A stretch of 64,000 bases of DNA, taken from NCBI RefSeq assembly GCF_016785095.1, contig NZ_JAEKJB010000009.1, forward strand, positions 62,001 to 126,000, written 5' to 3'. Below the pieces are notes generated by a model. It was not told the DNA's origin, searched no databases, and saw nothing but the letters and a program-made list of their open reading frames with translations. Of this stretch, positions 51,138 to 60,022 are shown one piece after another; position 1 is the first letter of the stretch, and each line of letters begins with the position of its first letter. Source of the DNA: Alloalcanivorax marinus (lineage in GTDB: Bacteria > Pseudomonadota > Gammaproteobacteria > Pseudomonadales > Alcanivoracaceae). Position numbers and translations under genes: made by a program.

Positions 51138-52424
51138 TTATTTTTCCAGGATGGCGACCACGCCCTGACCACCGGCGGCGCAGATGGAGATCAGGCAACG
51201 GCCGGAGCCCTTCTGGTTGAGCAGCTTGGCGGCGTTGGCCAGAATCCGGCCGCCGGTGGCGGCGAACGGGTGGCCGGCGGCCAGGGACGAACCCTTGACG
51301 TTAAGCTTGCTGGTGTCGATCTCGCCCAGCGGCTTGTCCAGACCCAGCCGTTCCTTGCAGAAGGTCTCGTCGTTCCAGGCCTTGAGGGTACTCAGCACCT
51401 GGGAAGCGAACGCTTCGTGGATCTCATAGAAATCGAAATCCTGCAGCGTCAGGCCGGCTTTCTCAAGCATGCGCGGCACCGCGTAGGCCGGCGCCATCAG
51501 CAACCCTTCCTTCTTGCCGACGAAATCCACCGCCGCCACTTCGCAGTGGGTCATATAAGCCTGTACCGGCAAACCGCGCTGCTCGGCCCACTCCTCGCTG
51601 GCCAGCAACACCGCGGAGGCGCCATCGGTCAGCGGCGTGGAGTTGGCCGCGGTCATGGTGCCCTCCGGGCCGCCGAACACCGGCTTCAGGGTGCTCAGCT
51701 TCTCCACGGTGGAATCCGGGCGCATGTTGTTGTCGCGCTCCAGGCCATGGAACGGGCTCATCAGGTCCTGCTGCCAGCCTTCCTCGTAGGACTTGGCCAG
51801 ATTCTGGTGGGAACGCCACGCCAGCTCGTCCTGGGCTTCCCGGGCGATGCCCCACTCGGCGGCGGTGATCGCCTGGTGCTCGCCCATGGACAGGCCGGTG
51901 CGCGGCTCGCCGTTCTTGGGGATGTCCGGAATCATCAGCTTGGGATTGATCAGCTTGACCGCCTGCTTGAGCTTGTCACCGGTGCTCTTGGCACGGTTGA
52001 TCTCCATGAAGATCTTGCGCGCCTGCTCGTTGACGCCCAGGGGCGCGTCGGAGGTGGTGTCCACGCCGCCGGCCACGGCGCTGTCGATCTGCCCCAGGGC
52101 GATCTTGTTGGCCACCAGGATGGCCGCTTCCAGGCCGGTGCCGCAGGCCTGCTGCAGATCGTAGGCCGGGGTTTCCGGGGCCAGCTTGGAGCCCAGCACG
52201 CATTCGCGCACCAGGTTGAAGTCCTTGGCGTGCTTCATCACCGCGCCGGCGGCCACCTCGCCCATGCGCTCGCCGTGGAGTTTGAAACGATCCACCAGGC
52301 CGTTCAGGGCGGCGGTGAGCATTTCCTGGTTGCCCACCTCGAAATAGGCGGTGTTGGAGCGGGCAAAGGGGATGCGGTTGCCACCGACGATGGCCACCTT
52401 GCGTACTTTATCGCCTGCCAGCAT
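51138..52424 (-). CDS. Acetyl-CoA C-acyltransferase (FadI-like thiolase)
   Basis: The 428-residue thiolase catalyses the last step of beta-oxidation or the reverse condensation. It shows the acyl-enzyme cysteine in LQQACGTGLEA (about 96), GHPFAATGGRI, and the terminal CAAGGQGVV signature. The N-terminus resembles FadI rather than FadA. The ATG at 52424 is preceded by GGAGG; a frame running 87 bp farther lacks a site. It is divergent from the FabG4-type reductase, an arrangement that recurs in related genomes. No FadJ-like gene is present here. Confidence 0.94.
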   Translation of the reverse strand: MLAGDKVRKVAIVGGNRIPFARSNTAYFEVGNQEMLTAALNGLVDRFKLHGERMGEVAAGAVMKHAKDFNLVRECVLGSKLAPETPAYDLQQACGTGLEAAILVANKIALGQIDSAVAGGVDTTSDAPLGVNEQARKIFMEINRAKSTGDKLKQAVKLINPKLMIPDIPKNGEPRTGLSMGEHQAITAAEWGIAREAQDELAWRSHQNLAKSYEEGWQQDLMSPFHGLERDNNMRPDSTVEKLSTLKPVFGGPEGTMTAANSTPLTDGASAVLLASEEWAEQRGLPVQAYMTHCEVAAVDFVGKKEGLLMAPAYAVPRMLEKAGLTLQDFDFYEIHEAFASQVLSTLKAWNDETFCKERLGLDKPLGEIDTSKLNVKGSSLAAGHPFAATGGRILANAAKLLNQKGSGRCLISICAAGGQGVVAILEK

Positions 52425-52615
52425 AGTTGAAATCCTCCACAGGGGCGTTTCCGGTCGGTTCGCCCAGGTTAACAGATGAGCGCAGTCTATCTCCCCACCG
52501 CCCGGCCTCATTGGCTTGGGCGCCTACCGGCTTTTCCGACCGGTCAATACACCTTTTACAGGCGGGTGCTTCAATACGCGGCCTCACTACACATCGCACG
52601 GCAAAGGACAGGATC

Positions 52616-54034
52616 ATGAGCGATACCTATCAGACGATTGCCAATTCTCCCATGGGCAAGGCCCTCTTCAACGCCATCAATCTGCCCATCCCGGTGATTC
52701 TCGAACGCTGGCAGCCCGGCCAGGCCTCCTTTATCAGCGGCCGGGTGCTGGTGGGTGCCGCCCCCGGTTCCACCGCCGTGGATACCGTTTTCGCCACCCT
52801 CAAGGAGGCGCCGGACGCACAAGCGGCGGTGCTCGCCAACACCGGCAACGCCAGCGATCTGCAAAAGCAGGCGGCGGCCGCCGGCGTCAGCGCCGACAAC
52901 TACACCGCCACCAAGGAAGACGAGACCCGCTTCAAGGCGCTGGTGTTCGACGCCACCGGCATCGAGACCCCGGAGCAGCTCAAGGCGCTGTGGGAATTCT
53001 TCCACCCGGTGATCAAGAAACTGGACAAATGCGCGCGGGTGCTGGTGATCGGTCGTACCCCGGAAACCCTGGGCGGCGCGGCCCGGGTCAGCCAGCGTGG
53101 CCTGGAAGGCTTCACCCGTTCCGTGGGCAAGGAAATCAAGAAGGGCTCCACGGTGCAGCTGGTGTACTGCGACGCCGGCGCCGAAAGCCAGCTGGCTTCG
53201 CCGCTGCATTTCTTCCTGTCGCCGAAGTCCGCCTATGTGTCCGCCCAGGTGGTGCGGGTGGCGGCGTCCGGCTTCGACGCCAGCGCCTTCGATTGGGACA
53301 AGCCCCTGGCCGGCAAGAAAGCCCTGGTCACCGGCGGCTCCCGGGGCATCGGCGCGGCCATCGCCCGGGTGCTGGCCCGTGACGGCGCCGAGGTCACGGT
53401 GCTGGATATTCCGCCCATGGCCGAGGACCTGAACAAGGTGGCCGAGGAAATCCAGGGCCAGACCCTGGAGCTGGACATCACCAGCGACGAGGCGCCACGC
53501 GTGATCGCCGAGGCGGCGCGCAAGATGGGCGGCCTGGACATCCTGGTGCACAACGCCGGTGTCACCCGTGACAAGATGCTCGGCAACATGCCGGAGAACT
53601 TCTGGGACATGGTGCTGAACATCAACATCGCCAGCCAGTTGCGCATCAACGAACAACTGGTGGCCGACGGTGCCATGGGCGAAGGCGGCCGTATTATCTC
53701 GATCAGCTCCATCGCCGGCATCGCCGGCAACCTGGGCCAGACCAACTACGGCACCTCCAAGGCCGCGGTGATCGGCATGATCGATACCTATTCCGAGGAG
53801 TACGCGGACCAGGGCATCACCGTGAACGCGGTGGCGCCGGGCTTCATCGAGACGCAGATGACCGCCGCCATTCCGTTCACCATCCGCGAGGCCGGCCGGC
53901 GCATGAACGCCATGAACCAGGGCGGCCAGCCGGTGGACGTGGCGGAAACCATCGCCTTCTTCGCCAGCCCCGCGTCACAGGGTCTGAGCGGCAATGTGGT
54001 GCGCGTCTGCGGCCAGATGATGCTGGGCGCCTGA
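52616..54034 (+). CDS. High-molecular-weight 3-oxoacyl-ACP/CoA reductase (FabG4 type)
   Basis: The 472-residue protein has an N-terminal degenerate Rossmann-like half (about 1-215) and a C-terminal SDR domain: ALVTGGSRGIGAAIARVLARDGA, LVHNAGVTRDKML, ISSIAGIAGNLGQTNYGTSKAA with the Ser-Tyr-Lys catalytic set, and a terminal PASQGLSGNVVRVCGQMM. This two-domain form is FabG4, which prefers CoA esters in mycobacteria. AGGA precedes the start. It is divergent from the thiolase gene. A MaoC-type hydratase lies at 59.1 kb. Confidence 0.93.
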   Translation: MSDTYQTIANSPMGKALFNAINLPIPVILERWQPGQASFISGRVLVGAAPGSTAVDTVFATLKEAPDAQAAVLANTGNASDLQKQAAAAGVSADNYTATKEDETRFKALVFDATGIETPEQLKALWEFFHPVIKKLDKCARVLVIGRTPETLGGAARVSQRGLEGFTRSVGKEIKKGSTVQLVYCDAGAESQLASPLHFFLSPKSAYVSAQVVRVAASGFDASAFDWDKPLAGKKALVTGGSRGIGAAIARVLARDGAEVTVLDIPPMAEDLNKVAEEIQGQTLELDITSDEAPRVIAEAARKMGGLDILVHNAGVTRDKMLGNMPENFWDMVLNINIASQLRINEQLVADGAMGEGGRIISISSIAGIAGNLGQTNYGTSKAAVIGMIDTYSEEYADQGITVNAVAPGFIETQMTAAIPFTIREAGRRMNAMNQGGQPVDVAETIAFFASPASQGLSGNVVRVCGQMMLGA

Positions 54035-54069
54035 CACTGGATCGGCGGGCGTCCCTGGCGGGCGCCCCT

Positions 54070-54143
54070 GTAGGAGCGACTTCAGTCGCGAAAAGCCGCG
54101 CCGCCAGGCTTCCAACGGCGATCGCGGCTGAAGCCGCTCCTAC
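54070..54143. repeat. REP-like inverted pair
   Basis: GTAGGAGCGACTTCAGTCGC (start of 54070-54091) and its divergent inverted copy ending CCGCTCCTAC (54122-54143) flank a 30-base centre. The pair can fold into a long hairpin like REPINs of pseudomonads. Confidence 0.8.
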
Positions 54144-54239
54144 AACTGCCCCAACCGGCCTTTCCCTCCGCCCGCTCCCCCTTGAATCCCTCCGCTTCGC
54201 CGCCATCTCCTGGGAAACCGTAATGTTTTAGAGGTGCCC

Positions 54240-54794
54240 ATGGGCTTCGGCCGTGTTTTTCTGACCATCCTGATCTTCGCCCTGGTGGAGGTGATGGTGC
54301 TTGCCGCCGTGGCGGACATGATCGGCTGGCCGGTCACCATCATCGCGGTGGTGGCCACGGCATTGATCGGCAGTGCGTTGTTCCGGCGCCAGGGGCTGGA
54401 TACCTGGGTGCGACTCAATGAGCGCATGAACCGGGGCGAGATGCCGGGCCGGGAACTGGTGGAGGGGATGATGCTGCTGCTGGGCGGCGCTTTCCTGATC
54501 ACTCCGGGCTTTATTACCGACGCCCTGGGCTTCGTGCTGCTGCTGCCGTTTACCCGCCGTGCCCTGGCGGAACGCCTGATCCGGCGGGGCACGGTGCAGG
54601 CCTTCGCCACCCGGGGTGGTAACGGGGCGTTCTTTTACCAGAGCACCCAGTGGCGGCGCGGACCGGGCGGTTTCGGCGGCGGCAATGTCTATGAAGGCGA
54701 GGCCGGCGCGGATCGGGAGCCGGCCAACGATGGCGACCACCAGCGCCGGCCACTGACCCTGGACGAGGACGACGGCCCCGAAGGCCGGCGCTGA
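54240..54794 (+). CDS. fxsA: FxsA family membrane protein
   Basis: The 184-residue inner-membrane protein has three or four helices (VFLTILIFALVEVMVLAAVADM, WPVTIIAVVATALIGSALF) and the signature LLGGAFLITPGFITDALGFVLLLP, which defines FxsA. A glycine-rich hydrophilic tail ends the chain. FxsA is linked to phage exclusion in E. coli when overproduced; its normal role is unclear. The ATG at 54240, with AGAGGTG ahead, was chosen. Its stop is 3 bp from the convergent AraC gene. Confidence 0.9.
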   Translation: MGFGRVFLTILIFALVEVMVLAAVADMIGWPVTIIAVVATALIGSALFRRQGLDTWVRLNERMNRGEMPGRELVEGMMLLLGGAFLITPGFITDALGFVLLLPFTRRALAERLIRRGTVQAFATRGGNGAFFYQSTQWRRGPGGFGGGNVYEGEAGADREPANDGDHQRRPLTLDEDDGPEGRR

Positions 54795-54797
54795 TGA

Positions 54798-55826
54798 TCA
54801 GACTTCGCCGCGGGCCGCGGCGGCGTCCTCTTCGGCTTTCATGCGCCGATACTCGATGGGCGTCATCCCCACCCAGCGCTTGAACGCCCGGTAGAAGGTG
54901 GACGGCTCGGAGAAACCGGTGAGGTAAACGATCTCGTCAATGGACTCATCGGTGCCGGCGAGCAAGCGCTTGGCCAGTTTGCAACGGTAATCCGCCACCA
55001 ACTGGTTGAAGTTGGTGCCGGCGTCCGCGAGGCGGGTGCGCAACTGGCGCGCCTTGATGCCAAGCCGCTCCGCCACTTCTTCCAGATTGGCGTGGCCGGA
55101 TTCCAGCAACTCGGCGATCAGCCGGTTCACCTGGGCCACCAGATCCTGCTTTTCCAGCCGTGCCACCTGCTCGCTGGCGAGCTGCTCATGCAGGCGCAGC
55201 AGCTCCGGCTCGTGGTGGGCCGAGGGCAGCGACAGCAGCGCGGCGTCGAAGTAGACGCCCACGGAAGGCATGTCGAATTTCACCGGGCAATCGAAGGCCC
55301 GTTCGTATTCCAGCAGGTCTCCCTGGAGGGCGTGACCGAAGTGCACTTCCAGGGGCTCGAAGGCGTCGTCGGTGACGAAGCGGAAGAATTTGATCAACCC
55401 CATCATCACGCATTCGTTGAGGTGCGACAGGCGGCGCCCCCAGAAAGGCTGACGCAGAAACACCCGGTCACCCTCGCGGAACATCTCGGCGCTGGCGGCA
55501 TCGGACAGCAACCGCTGATAGCTCAGGGCCCGGTCCAGGCCCTCGCCGAAGTTGGGGCTGGACAGGAACAGGTACTCCAGCACCTGCCCCTTGTACACCG
55601 GGATGTGCTTGCCCAGATGCAGGCCCACATGGGCGTCGCCGGACACCTTCTCCAGCGCCTCCCAGAACCACTCCTGGCCATCATGGGGCGTGCGCAGGTC
55701 CGGTACATCCAGTATCGAACGGTCCAGGCCCAGCTCGGCCAGCACCGCGTCGGCGTCAATATCCGCGTTCAGCATGGCCCGGTAGGCCATTCGCAGGAGT
55801 ACGCCGGAATCGGTAAGTTCTGCCAT
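54798..55826 (-). CDS. AraC family regulator with arabinose-binding-like N-terminal domain
   Basis: The 342-residue protein has an N-terminal effector domain of the AraC-type PF12625 family (VLLRMAYRAMLNADIDADAVLAEL, WFWEALEKVSGDAHVGLHLGKHIPV in part) and a C-terminal helix-turn-helix pair (LEEVAERLGIKARQLRTRLADAG and VYLTGFSEPSTFYRAFKRWVGMTPIEYR in part). Members respond to lipids, alkanes or virulence-related cues (OruR, GbdR-like or MmsR-like). It follows the desaturase by 72 bp on the same strand, so it may be co-transcribed with or control the des genes. The start was set at 55826 (MAELTDSG). Confidence 0.87.
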   Translation of the reverse strand: MAELTDSGVLLRMAYRAMLNADIDADAVLAELGLDRSILDVPDLRTPHDGQEWFWEALEKVSGDAHVGLHLGKHIPVYKGQVLEYLFLSSPNFGEGLDRALSYQRLLSDAASAEMFREGDRVFLRQPFWGRRLSHLNECVMMGLIKFFRFVTDDAFEPLEVHFGHALQGDLLEYERAFDCPVKFDMPSVGVYFDAALLSLPSAHHEPELLRLHEQLASEQVARLEKQDLVAQVNRLIAELLESGHANLEEVAERLGIKARQLRTRLADAGTNFNQLVADYRCKLAKRLLAGTDESIDEIVYLTGFSEPSTFYRAFKRWVGMTPIEYRRMKAEEDAAAARGEV

Positions 55827-55898
55827 CCTTTTGCAACTTCCCCAACGGTAAACACCAAATCCGGAGACTAGCATACCGTCTTGGGAGCCGGAACCACA

Positions 55899-57020
55899 TC
55901 ACATTGGTGCGGAATTCGCACGCCGCCGACCGGGCAATGCCAAACGGTGAATACGCTTGAGCACGGTGCCGAACTGGCGCCCCAACCGGCCGGTGTTGTA
56001 GTGCAGCCCGTAGCGCTCGGCGATGGCGCGTACCCGGGGCGCCGCCTGGGCGTAGCGGTTGGACGGCATGTCGGGAAACAGGTGGTGCTCGATCTGGTGG
56101 CTGAGATTGCCGCTCATGATATGGAACAGCGGCCCTCCCTCCAGGTTGGACGACCCCAGCAACTGCCGCAGGTACCACTGGCCACGGCTCTCATCGATGA
56201 TGTCCTGCTCGGTGAACATCTCCGCGTGCTCGGTGAAATGGCCGCAGAAGATGATCATGTAGGCCCACAGGTTGCGAACCAGGTTGGCGCTCAGGTTGCC
56301 GGCGAACACCAATGGGAAGAAAGGGCCGGCCAGAGCCGGGAACAGCAGGTAATCCTTGAGCACCTGTTTGCGCACCTTCTTCATGATTTTGCGCCGTTGC
56401 GTCCGGTACTCGGCCCGGCTTTTCTCGCCCTTGAGCAGCTTTTCGTACTCCAGGTCGTGGAACGCCACGCCCCACTGGAACAGAGCCGCCAGCACCCAGT
56501 TGTAAACCGGTTGCGCCAGATACAGGGGATTCCAGGGCTGGTCATCGGATAGCCGCATGATGCCGTAGCCCACGTCCCGATCCTTGCCCACCACGTTGGT
56601 GAAGGTGTGGTGCATGTAATTGTGTGAGTGCTTCCACTGCTCCGCCGGGCAGGTGTTGTCCCAGTCGTAGGTGGATGAATCCAGCGCCGGGTCGTTGAGC
56701 CAGTCCCACTGGGCATGCATCACGTTGTGCCCGATCTCCATGTTCTCCAGGATCTTGGACACCGAAAGCAGCGCGGTGCCGGCCAGCCAGGCCGGCGGCA
56801 GGATGCCCAGGAACAGCAGGCCGCGCCCGGCCAGCTCCATGCCTTTCTGGGTTTTCACCAGACGCCGGATGTAGCGTGCGTCCTCTTCACCCAGGTCGTT
56901 CATGATCTCCTCGCGGAGGGCGTCGATCTCGCGACCGAACGCCTCGACCTGGGACCGGGTCAGACGGGTGCCGCCCCGTTCAAAGACAATCGGGTCCAGT
57001 TCTTCCACCTTGGCGTTCAT
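55899..57020 (-). CDS. desB: Acyl-CoA/acyl-lipid fatty acid desaturase
   Basis: The 373-residue integral membrane desaturase introduces a cis double bond with a diiron centre. The three histidine boxes are HNVMH (98-102), HSHNYMHH (131-138) and HQIEHH (about 300). Two or three membrane spans separate them. It corresponds to DesB of Pseudomonas, an acyl-CoA delta-9 desaturase. It follows the desC-like reductase by 18 bp on the minus strand. The TetR gene beyond desC is the presumed regulator. The box arrangement also fits alkane-hydroxylase relatives, but the desC partner favours desaturation. Confidence 0.92.
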   Translation of the reverse strand: MNAKVEELDPIVFERGGTRLTRSQVEAFGREIDALREEIMNDLGEEDARYIRRLVKTQKGMELAGRGLLFLGILPPAWLAGTALLSVSKILENMEIGHNVMHAQWDWLNDPALDSSTYDWDNTCPAEQWKHSHNYMHHTFTNVVGKDRDVGYGIMRLSDDQPWNPLYLAQPVYNWVLAALFQWGVAFHDLEYEKLLKGEKSRAEYRTQRRKIMKKVRKQVLKDYLLFPALAGPFFPLVFAGNLSANLVRNLWAYMIIFCGHFTEHAEMFTEQDIIDESRGQWYLRQLLGSSNLEGGPLFHIMSGNLSHQIEHHLFPDMPSNRYAQAAPRVRAIAERYGLHYNTGRLGRQFGTVLKRIHRLALPGRRRANSAPM

Positions 57021-57038
57021 ACAAACCTCCTTGGAGCC

Positions 57039-58124
57039 TCAAATATCCAGTTCCACGTCGCCGTCGGCGCCGTGCATGCAAATTCGGATTTCCTGATTGG
57101 CCAGCTCGAGGCTGGCGCCACTGCGCAGGTCTCGCACCCGGCCCCGGGTCACGCGACATTTGCAGGTATGGCAAATCCCCATCCGGCAACCGTGTTGGGG
57201 TCGCAGGCCGGCGGCTTCCGCCGCCTCCAGCAGCGACTGGGTGCCTTGCGCCTGGATGTCGCCGCCGCTGCGCGCGAAACGCACCGTGCCACCGTCACCG
57301 CCGCTGACCGGCGTGCTCTGGAAACGCTCATGGAACAGGGGCGCGCGGCCACACCGCTGGTGCCAGTCGATTACGGTGTCCAGAAAGCCTTGCGGGCCGC
57401 AGGTGAACAGTGTCCGGCTGGCGCCGTCCGGGACCTGCTCGGTGAGCCAGTGTTCATCGAGGCGACCGGCCAGGTCACCGGGCCGGGGGGTATCGCCGGT
57501 CAGCACCAGCCGGAAATCGAGACGTTCGTCCAAGGCCAGGCCACGCAGGCCTTCACCGAGCAACCATTGATCATAGGAACGCTCGAAGTGGGCCCAGATC
57601 AGGTGTCCCCCATAGTTGGACGCGAGCAGGGACTTCACGATACTGTGAACAGGTGTTACCCCTGAGCCGGCGGTAAGGAACAGAATGCGCTCCGGTGCGG
57701 GTTCGGGCATCACGAAGTCACCGCTGGCCGGCGACAGGGTGAGCAGGTCGCCTTCCCGGCAGTGGTTCACCAGGTGATCACTGACGCCGCCGGTACCGTG
57801 CTGTTTCACGGTGATCGTCGGGCGCGGGTCGGTCGGCGCCGAGGACAGGGAAAAACAGCGTTGCCGACGCACGCCGCCCATATCCACGCCGACCAGCACG
57901 TGCTGACCCGCTTTATGGGGTTTCCAGAGCCGGTTGGGTGCCAGTTCCAGGGTCACCGCCCGGTCGCTTTCGCGACGCACGCGGTGCACCCGGGCACGGA
58001 TTTCCCGGGCCGAATAGCGGGCATCGAACAGTGCCAGGTAGTCCTCCGGGTCGAACGGCGTGGCCAGGGCCTTGCCCAGGCGACGCATCCAGCCGGTGGT
58101 GTCGAAACGGGTCTCCAGGTGCAT
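57039..58124 (-). CDS. desC: Desaturase reductase partner (FAD and 2Fe-2S)
   Basis: The 361-residue protein is a ferredoxin reductase: an FAD/NAD domain (QRCFSLSSAPTDPRPTITV, FLTAGSGVTPVHSIVKSLL) and a C-terminal 2Fe-2S domain with cysteines in HGCRMGICHTCKC and a last one in ICMHG. It passes electrons to the desaturase encoded 18 bp downstream. The ATG at 58124, with GGAG at the right distance, is preferred over the GTG at 58154. The DesT-like palindrome at 58179 lies 55 bp upstream. Confidence 0.91.
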   Translation of the reverse strand: MHLETRFDTTGWMRRLGKALATPFDPEDYLALFDARYSAREIRARVHRVRRESDRAVTLELAPNRLWKPHKAGQHVLVGVDMGGVRRQRCFSLSSAPTDPRPTITVKQHGTGGVSDHLVNHCREGDLLTLSPASGDFVMPEPAPERILFLTAGSGVTPVHSIVKSLLASNYGGHLIWAHFERSYDQWLLGEGLRGLALDERLDFRLVLTGDTPRPGDLAGRLDEHWLTEQVPDGASRTLFTCGPQGFLDTVIDWHQRCGRAPLFHERFQSTPVSGGDGGTVRFARSGGDIQAQGTQSLLEAAEAAGLRPQHGCRMGICHTCKCRVTRGRVRDLRSGASLELANQEIRICMHGADGDVELDI

Positions 58125-58178
58125 GACCAACTCCGGATGTTTACAGTTGTGCACTTTGTACCGCGACCCGCTTTTTCA

Positions 58179-58194
58179 GTCAACACATGTTCAC
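58179..58194. promoter_or_regulatory. DesT/FabR-like operator
   Basis: Read on the minus strand it is GTGAACATGTGTTGAC, a 16-bp dyad with one mismatch (GTGAACA/TGTTGAC). It sits between desC and the divergent desT gene, in the form expected for a FabR/DesT binding site. Confidence 0.65.
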
Positions 58195-58304
58195 AAATAT
58201 TTTTTTACACAGGAAAATCAAGTAGTTGTATGTATCCGGGAGAGAAACTTGAATAACATGGCTAAGCAATCAGCGATAACAAATCACCAACGGGGAGCAA
58301 AACC

Positions 58305-58958
58305 ATGAGCAGAGAAACGCCGGCCCGCGGGCGACGGCCCAAGCGGGGACGTACGCGTCAGGCGCTCATGGACGCGGCCCTGGACCTGGTGGCGAAGAAG
58401 GCGCCTTTTTCGTCGCTGAGCCTGCGCGAGGTAACCAAGCGCGCCGGCGTGGTGCCCACCGCCTTCTACCGGCATTTCCCGGACATGAGCGCCCTCGGCC
58501 TGACCCTGCTCGATGAATCGTTCCGTACCCTGCGCCAGATGATGCGCGAGGTGCGCCAGCAGGAACTGCCCAATGAGCGCATGATTCGCGGCTCCATGGA
58601 GACCTTCTTCACCTACGTGCGTAATAACCGCACCCACTTTCTGTTCGTGTCCAAGGAGCTGTATGGCGGCTCCGCCACCATGCGCCAGGCGATTCGCCGG
58701 GAAATCCGCCTGTTCGTCAGCGAGCTGGCCATGGACATGGCGCGGTTCCCGTTCCTGGTGCAGGTGAATGCCGAGGACCTGCAAATGATGGCCTCGCTGG
58801 TGGTCAACAGCGTGGTGGCCTTGACCCAGGAGATGCTGGAACTGGACGAAGACGACGAAGCCGGCCAGCAGGAAATGCTGATCCTGGCGGAAAAGCAGGT
58901 GCGCCTGATCTATTTTGGCGTTGCCCAGTGGCGTTCGGAGGCCGGCGCGCCGGCCTGA
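58305..58958 (+). CDS. desT: DesT/FabR-type TetR regulator of unsaturated fatty acids
   Basis: The 217-residue protein is of the FabR/DesT branch of TetR: RGRTRQALMDAALDLVAKKAPFSSLSLREVTKRAGVVPTAFYRHFPDM contains the helix-turn-helix (residues about 14-60; cited here in short as SLREVTKRAGVVPTAFYRHF). Known members bind acyl-CoAs and adjust desaturation according to saturated/unsaturated balance. It is divergent from the desC-desB pair, the same arrangement as in Pseudomonas aeruginosa. GGGGAG precedes the start. A matching palindrome lies in the shared control region. Confidence 0.93.
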   Translation: MSRETPARGRRPKRGRTRQALMDAALDLVAKKAPFSSLSLREVTKRAGVVPTAFYRHFPDMSALGLTLLDESFRTLRQMMREVRQQELPNERMIRGSMETFFTYVRNNRTHFLFVSKELYGGSATMRQAIRREIRLFVSELAMDMARFPFLVQVNAEDLQMMASLVVNSVVALTQEMLELDEDDEAGQQEMLILAEKQVRLIYFGVAQWRSEAGAPA

Positions 58959-59088
58959 ACCGGGGCCGCGCAAATAGGCTCTTCCAGCAACCTTTCAGGC
59001 GGAACGGCCAATCAGGCACTTCGGCGCCCTCCCTATACTGTCCCCACTCTTTACGGACCGTTTTTTGTACAGGATCAAGGACGCTGCT

Positions 59089-59964
59089 ATGAGTGAAGTC
59101 CACTTCCGCGAACTGCGCCACGCGCCGGCGATGCCGGTGAATTTCGCCAAGGCGGTGCTGCGCGCCGGGGTCAAGCCGGGCAGCAGCCCGACCCTGCCGA
59201 ACGTGGGGCTGCGTCTCAACGACGTGGGCCTGGACAGCAAGCACCTGAAGGCCTACCGCAAGGTGTGCGGTTTCAGCGCCGATGGCCGTCTGCCGGTGAC
59301 CTACCCGCACATCCACGCCTTCCCGCTGCACATGGCGCTGATGATGGAACAAGGGTTCCCGTTCCCGGCCATGGGGCTGGTGCATGTACGCAACCGCATC
59401 ACCCAGTACCGCCCCATCGCGGAACGCGAACAGCTCAATATCAAATGCTCCCTGGGCAACCTCAATCAGGTGGAAAAAGGCTGGGAGTTTTCCATCTTCA
59501 CCGTGGTGAGCACCGCCGGCGAGCGGGTCTGGTCCAGCGAATCGATCAACTTCTTCCGTGGCGGCGGCCACGGTCGCAAGGAAGAGAAGAAAGGCTCCGG
59601 CGAACCGGCGCCGGCCACCGACACCATCGAGTGGAAGGTGCCTGGCAACACCGGCCGCCGCTACGGCGCCGTGTCCGGCGACCGCAATCCGATCCATCTG
59701 TACCCGCTGACCGCCCGGCTGTTCGGCTTCAAGCGCCAGATCGCCCACGGCATGTGGTCCAAGGCCCGCGCCCTGGGCCAGCTCCAGCGGCAACTGCCGG
59801 AGGAGGCGTTCCGCGTGGACGTGCAGTTCAAGCTGCCCATGTTCATCCCCGCCACCGTCAAGTTCGAGCAACGGGACGTGGACGGCGGCCTGGATTTCCG
59901 GGTACTGGCCCGGGACGGGATCAAACCCCACCTGACCGGCCAGTTGCGCCTGCTGGGCGACTGA
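59089..59964 (+). CDS. MaoC-like hotdog dehydratase (acyl dehydratase)
   Basis: The 291-residue protein has a MaoC-type hotdog domain in the C-terminal half (ATDTIEWKVPGNTGRRYGAVSGDRNPIHLYPLTARLFGFKRQIAHG in part, with the catalytic aspartate and histidine in SGDRNPIHL). The N-terminal half is a second, degenerate hotdog (PVTYPHIHAFPLHMALM). It likely hydrates enoyl-CoA to (R)-3-hydroxyacyl-CoA, a role that complements FabG4. AAGGA precedes the ATG at 59089. A single gene between desT and mnmH. Confidence 0.88.
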   Translation: MSEVHFRELRHAPAMPVNFAKAVLRAGVKPGSSPTLPNVGLRLNDVGLDSKHLKAYRKVCGFSADGRLPVTYPHIHAFPLHMALMMEQGFPFPAMGLVHVRNRITQYRPIAEREQLNIKCSLGNLNQVEKGWEFSIFTVVSTAGERVWSSESINFFRGGGHGRKEEKKGSGEPAPATDTIEWKVPGNTGRRYGAVSGDRNPIHLYPLTARLFGFKRQIAHGMWSKARALGQLQRQLPEEAFRVDVQFKLPMFIPATVKFEQRDVDGGLDFRVLARDGIKPHLTGQLRLLGD

Positions 59965-60022
59965 CCGGCACCCCGGCGCGCCGGCTTCCCGCCCCGCGCC
60001 GGTGTTGCAGGAACCTGGCGTC

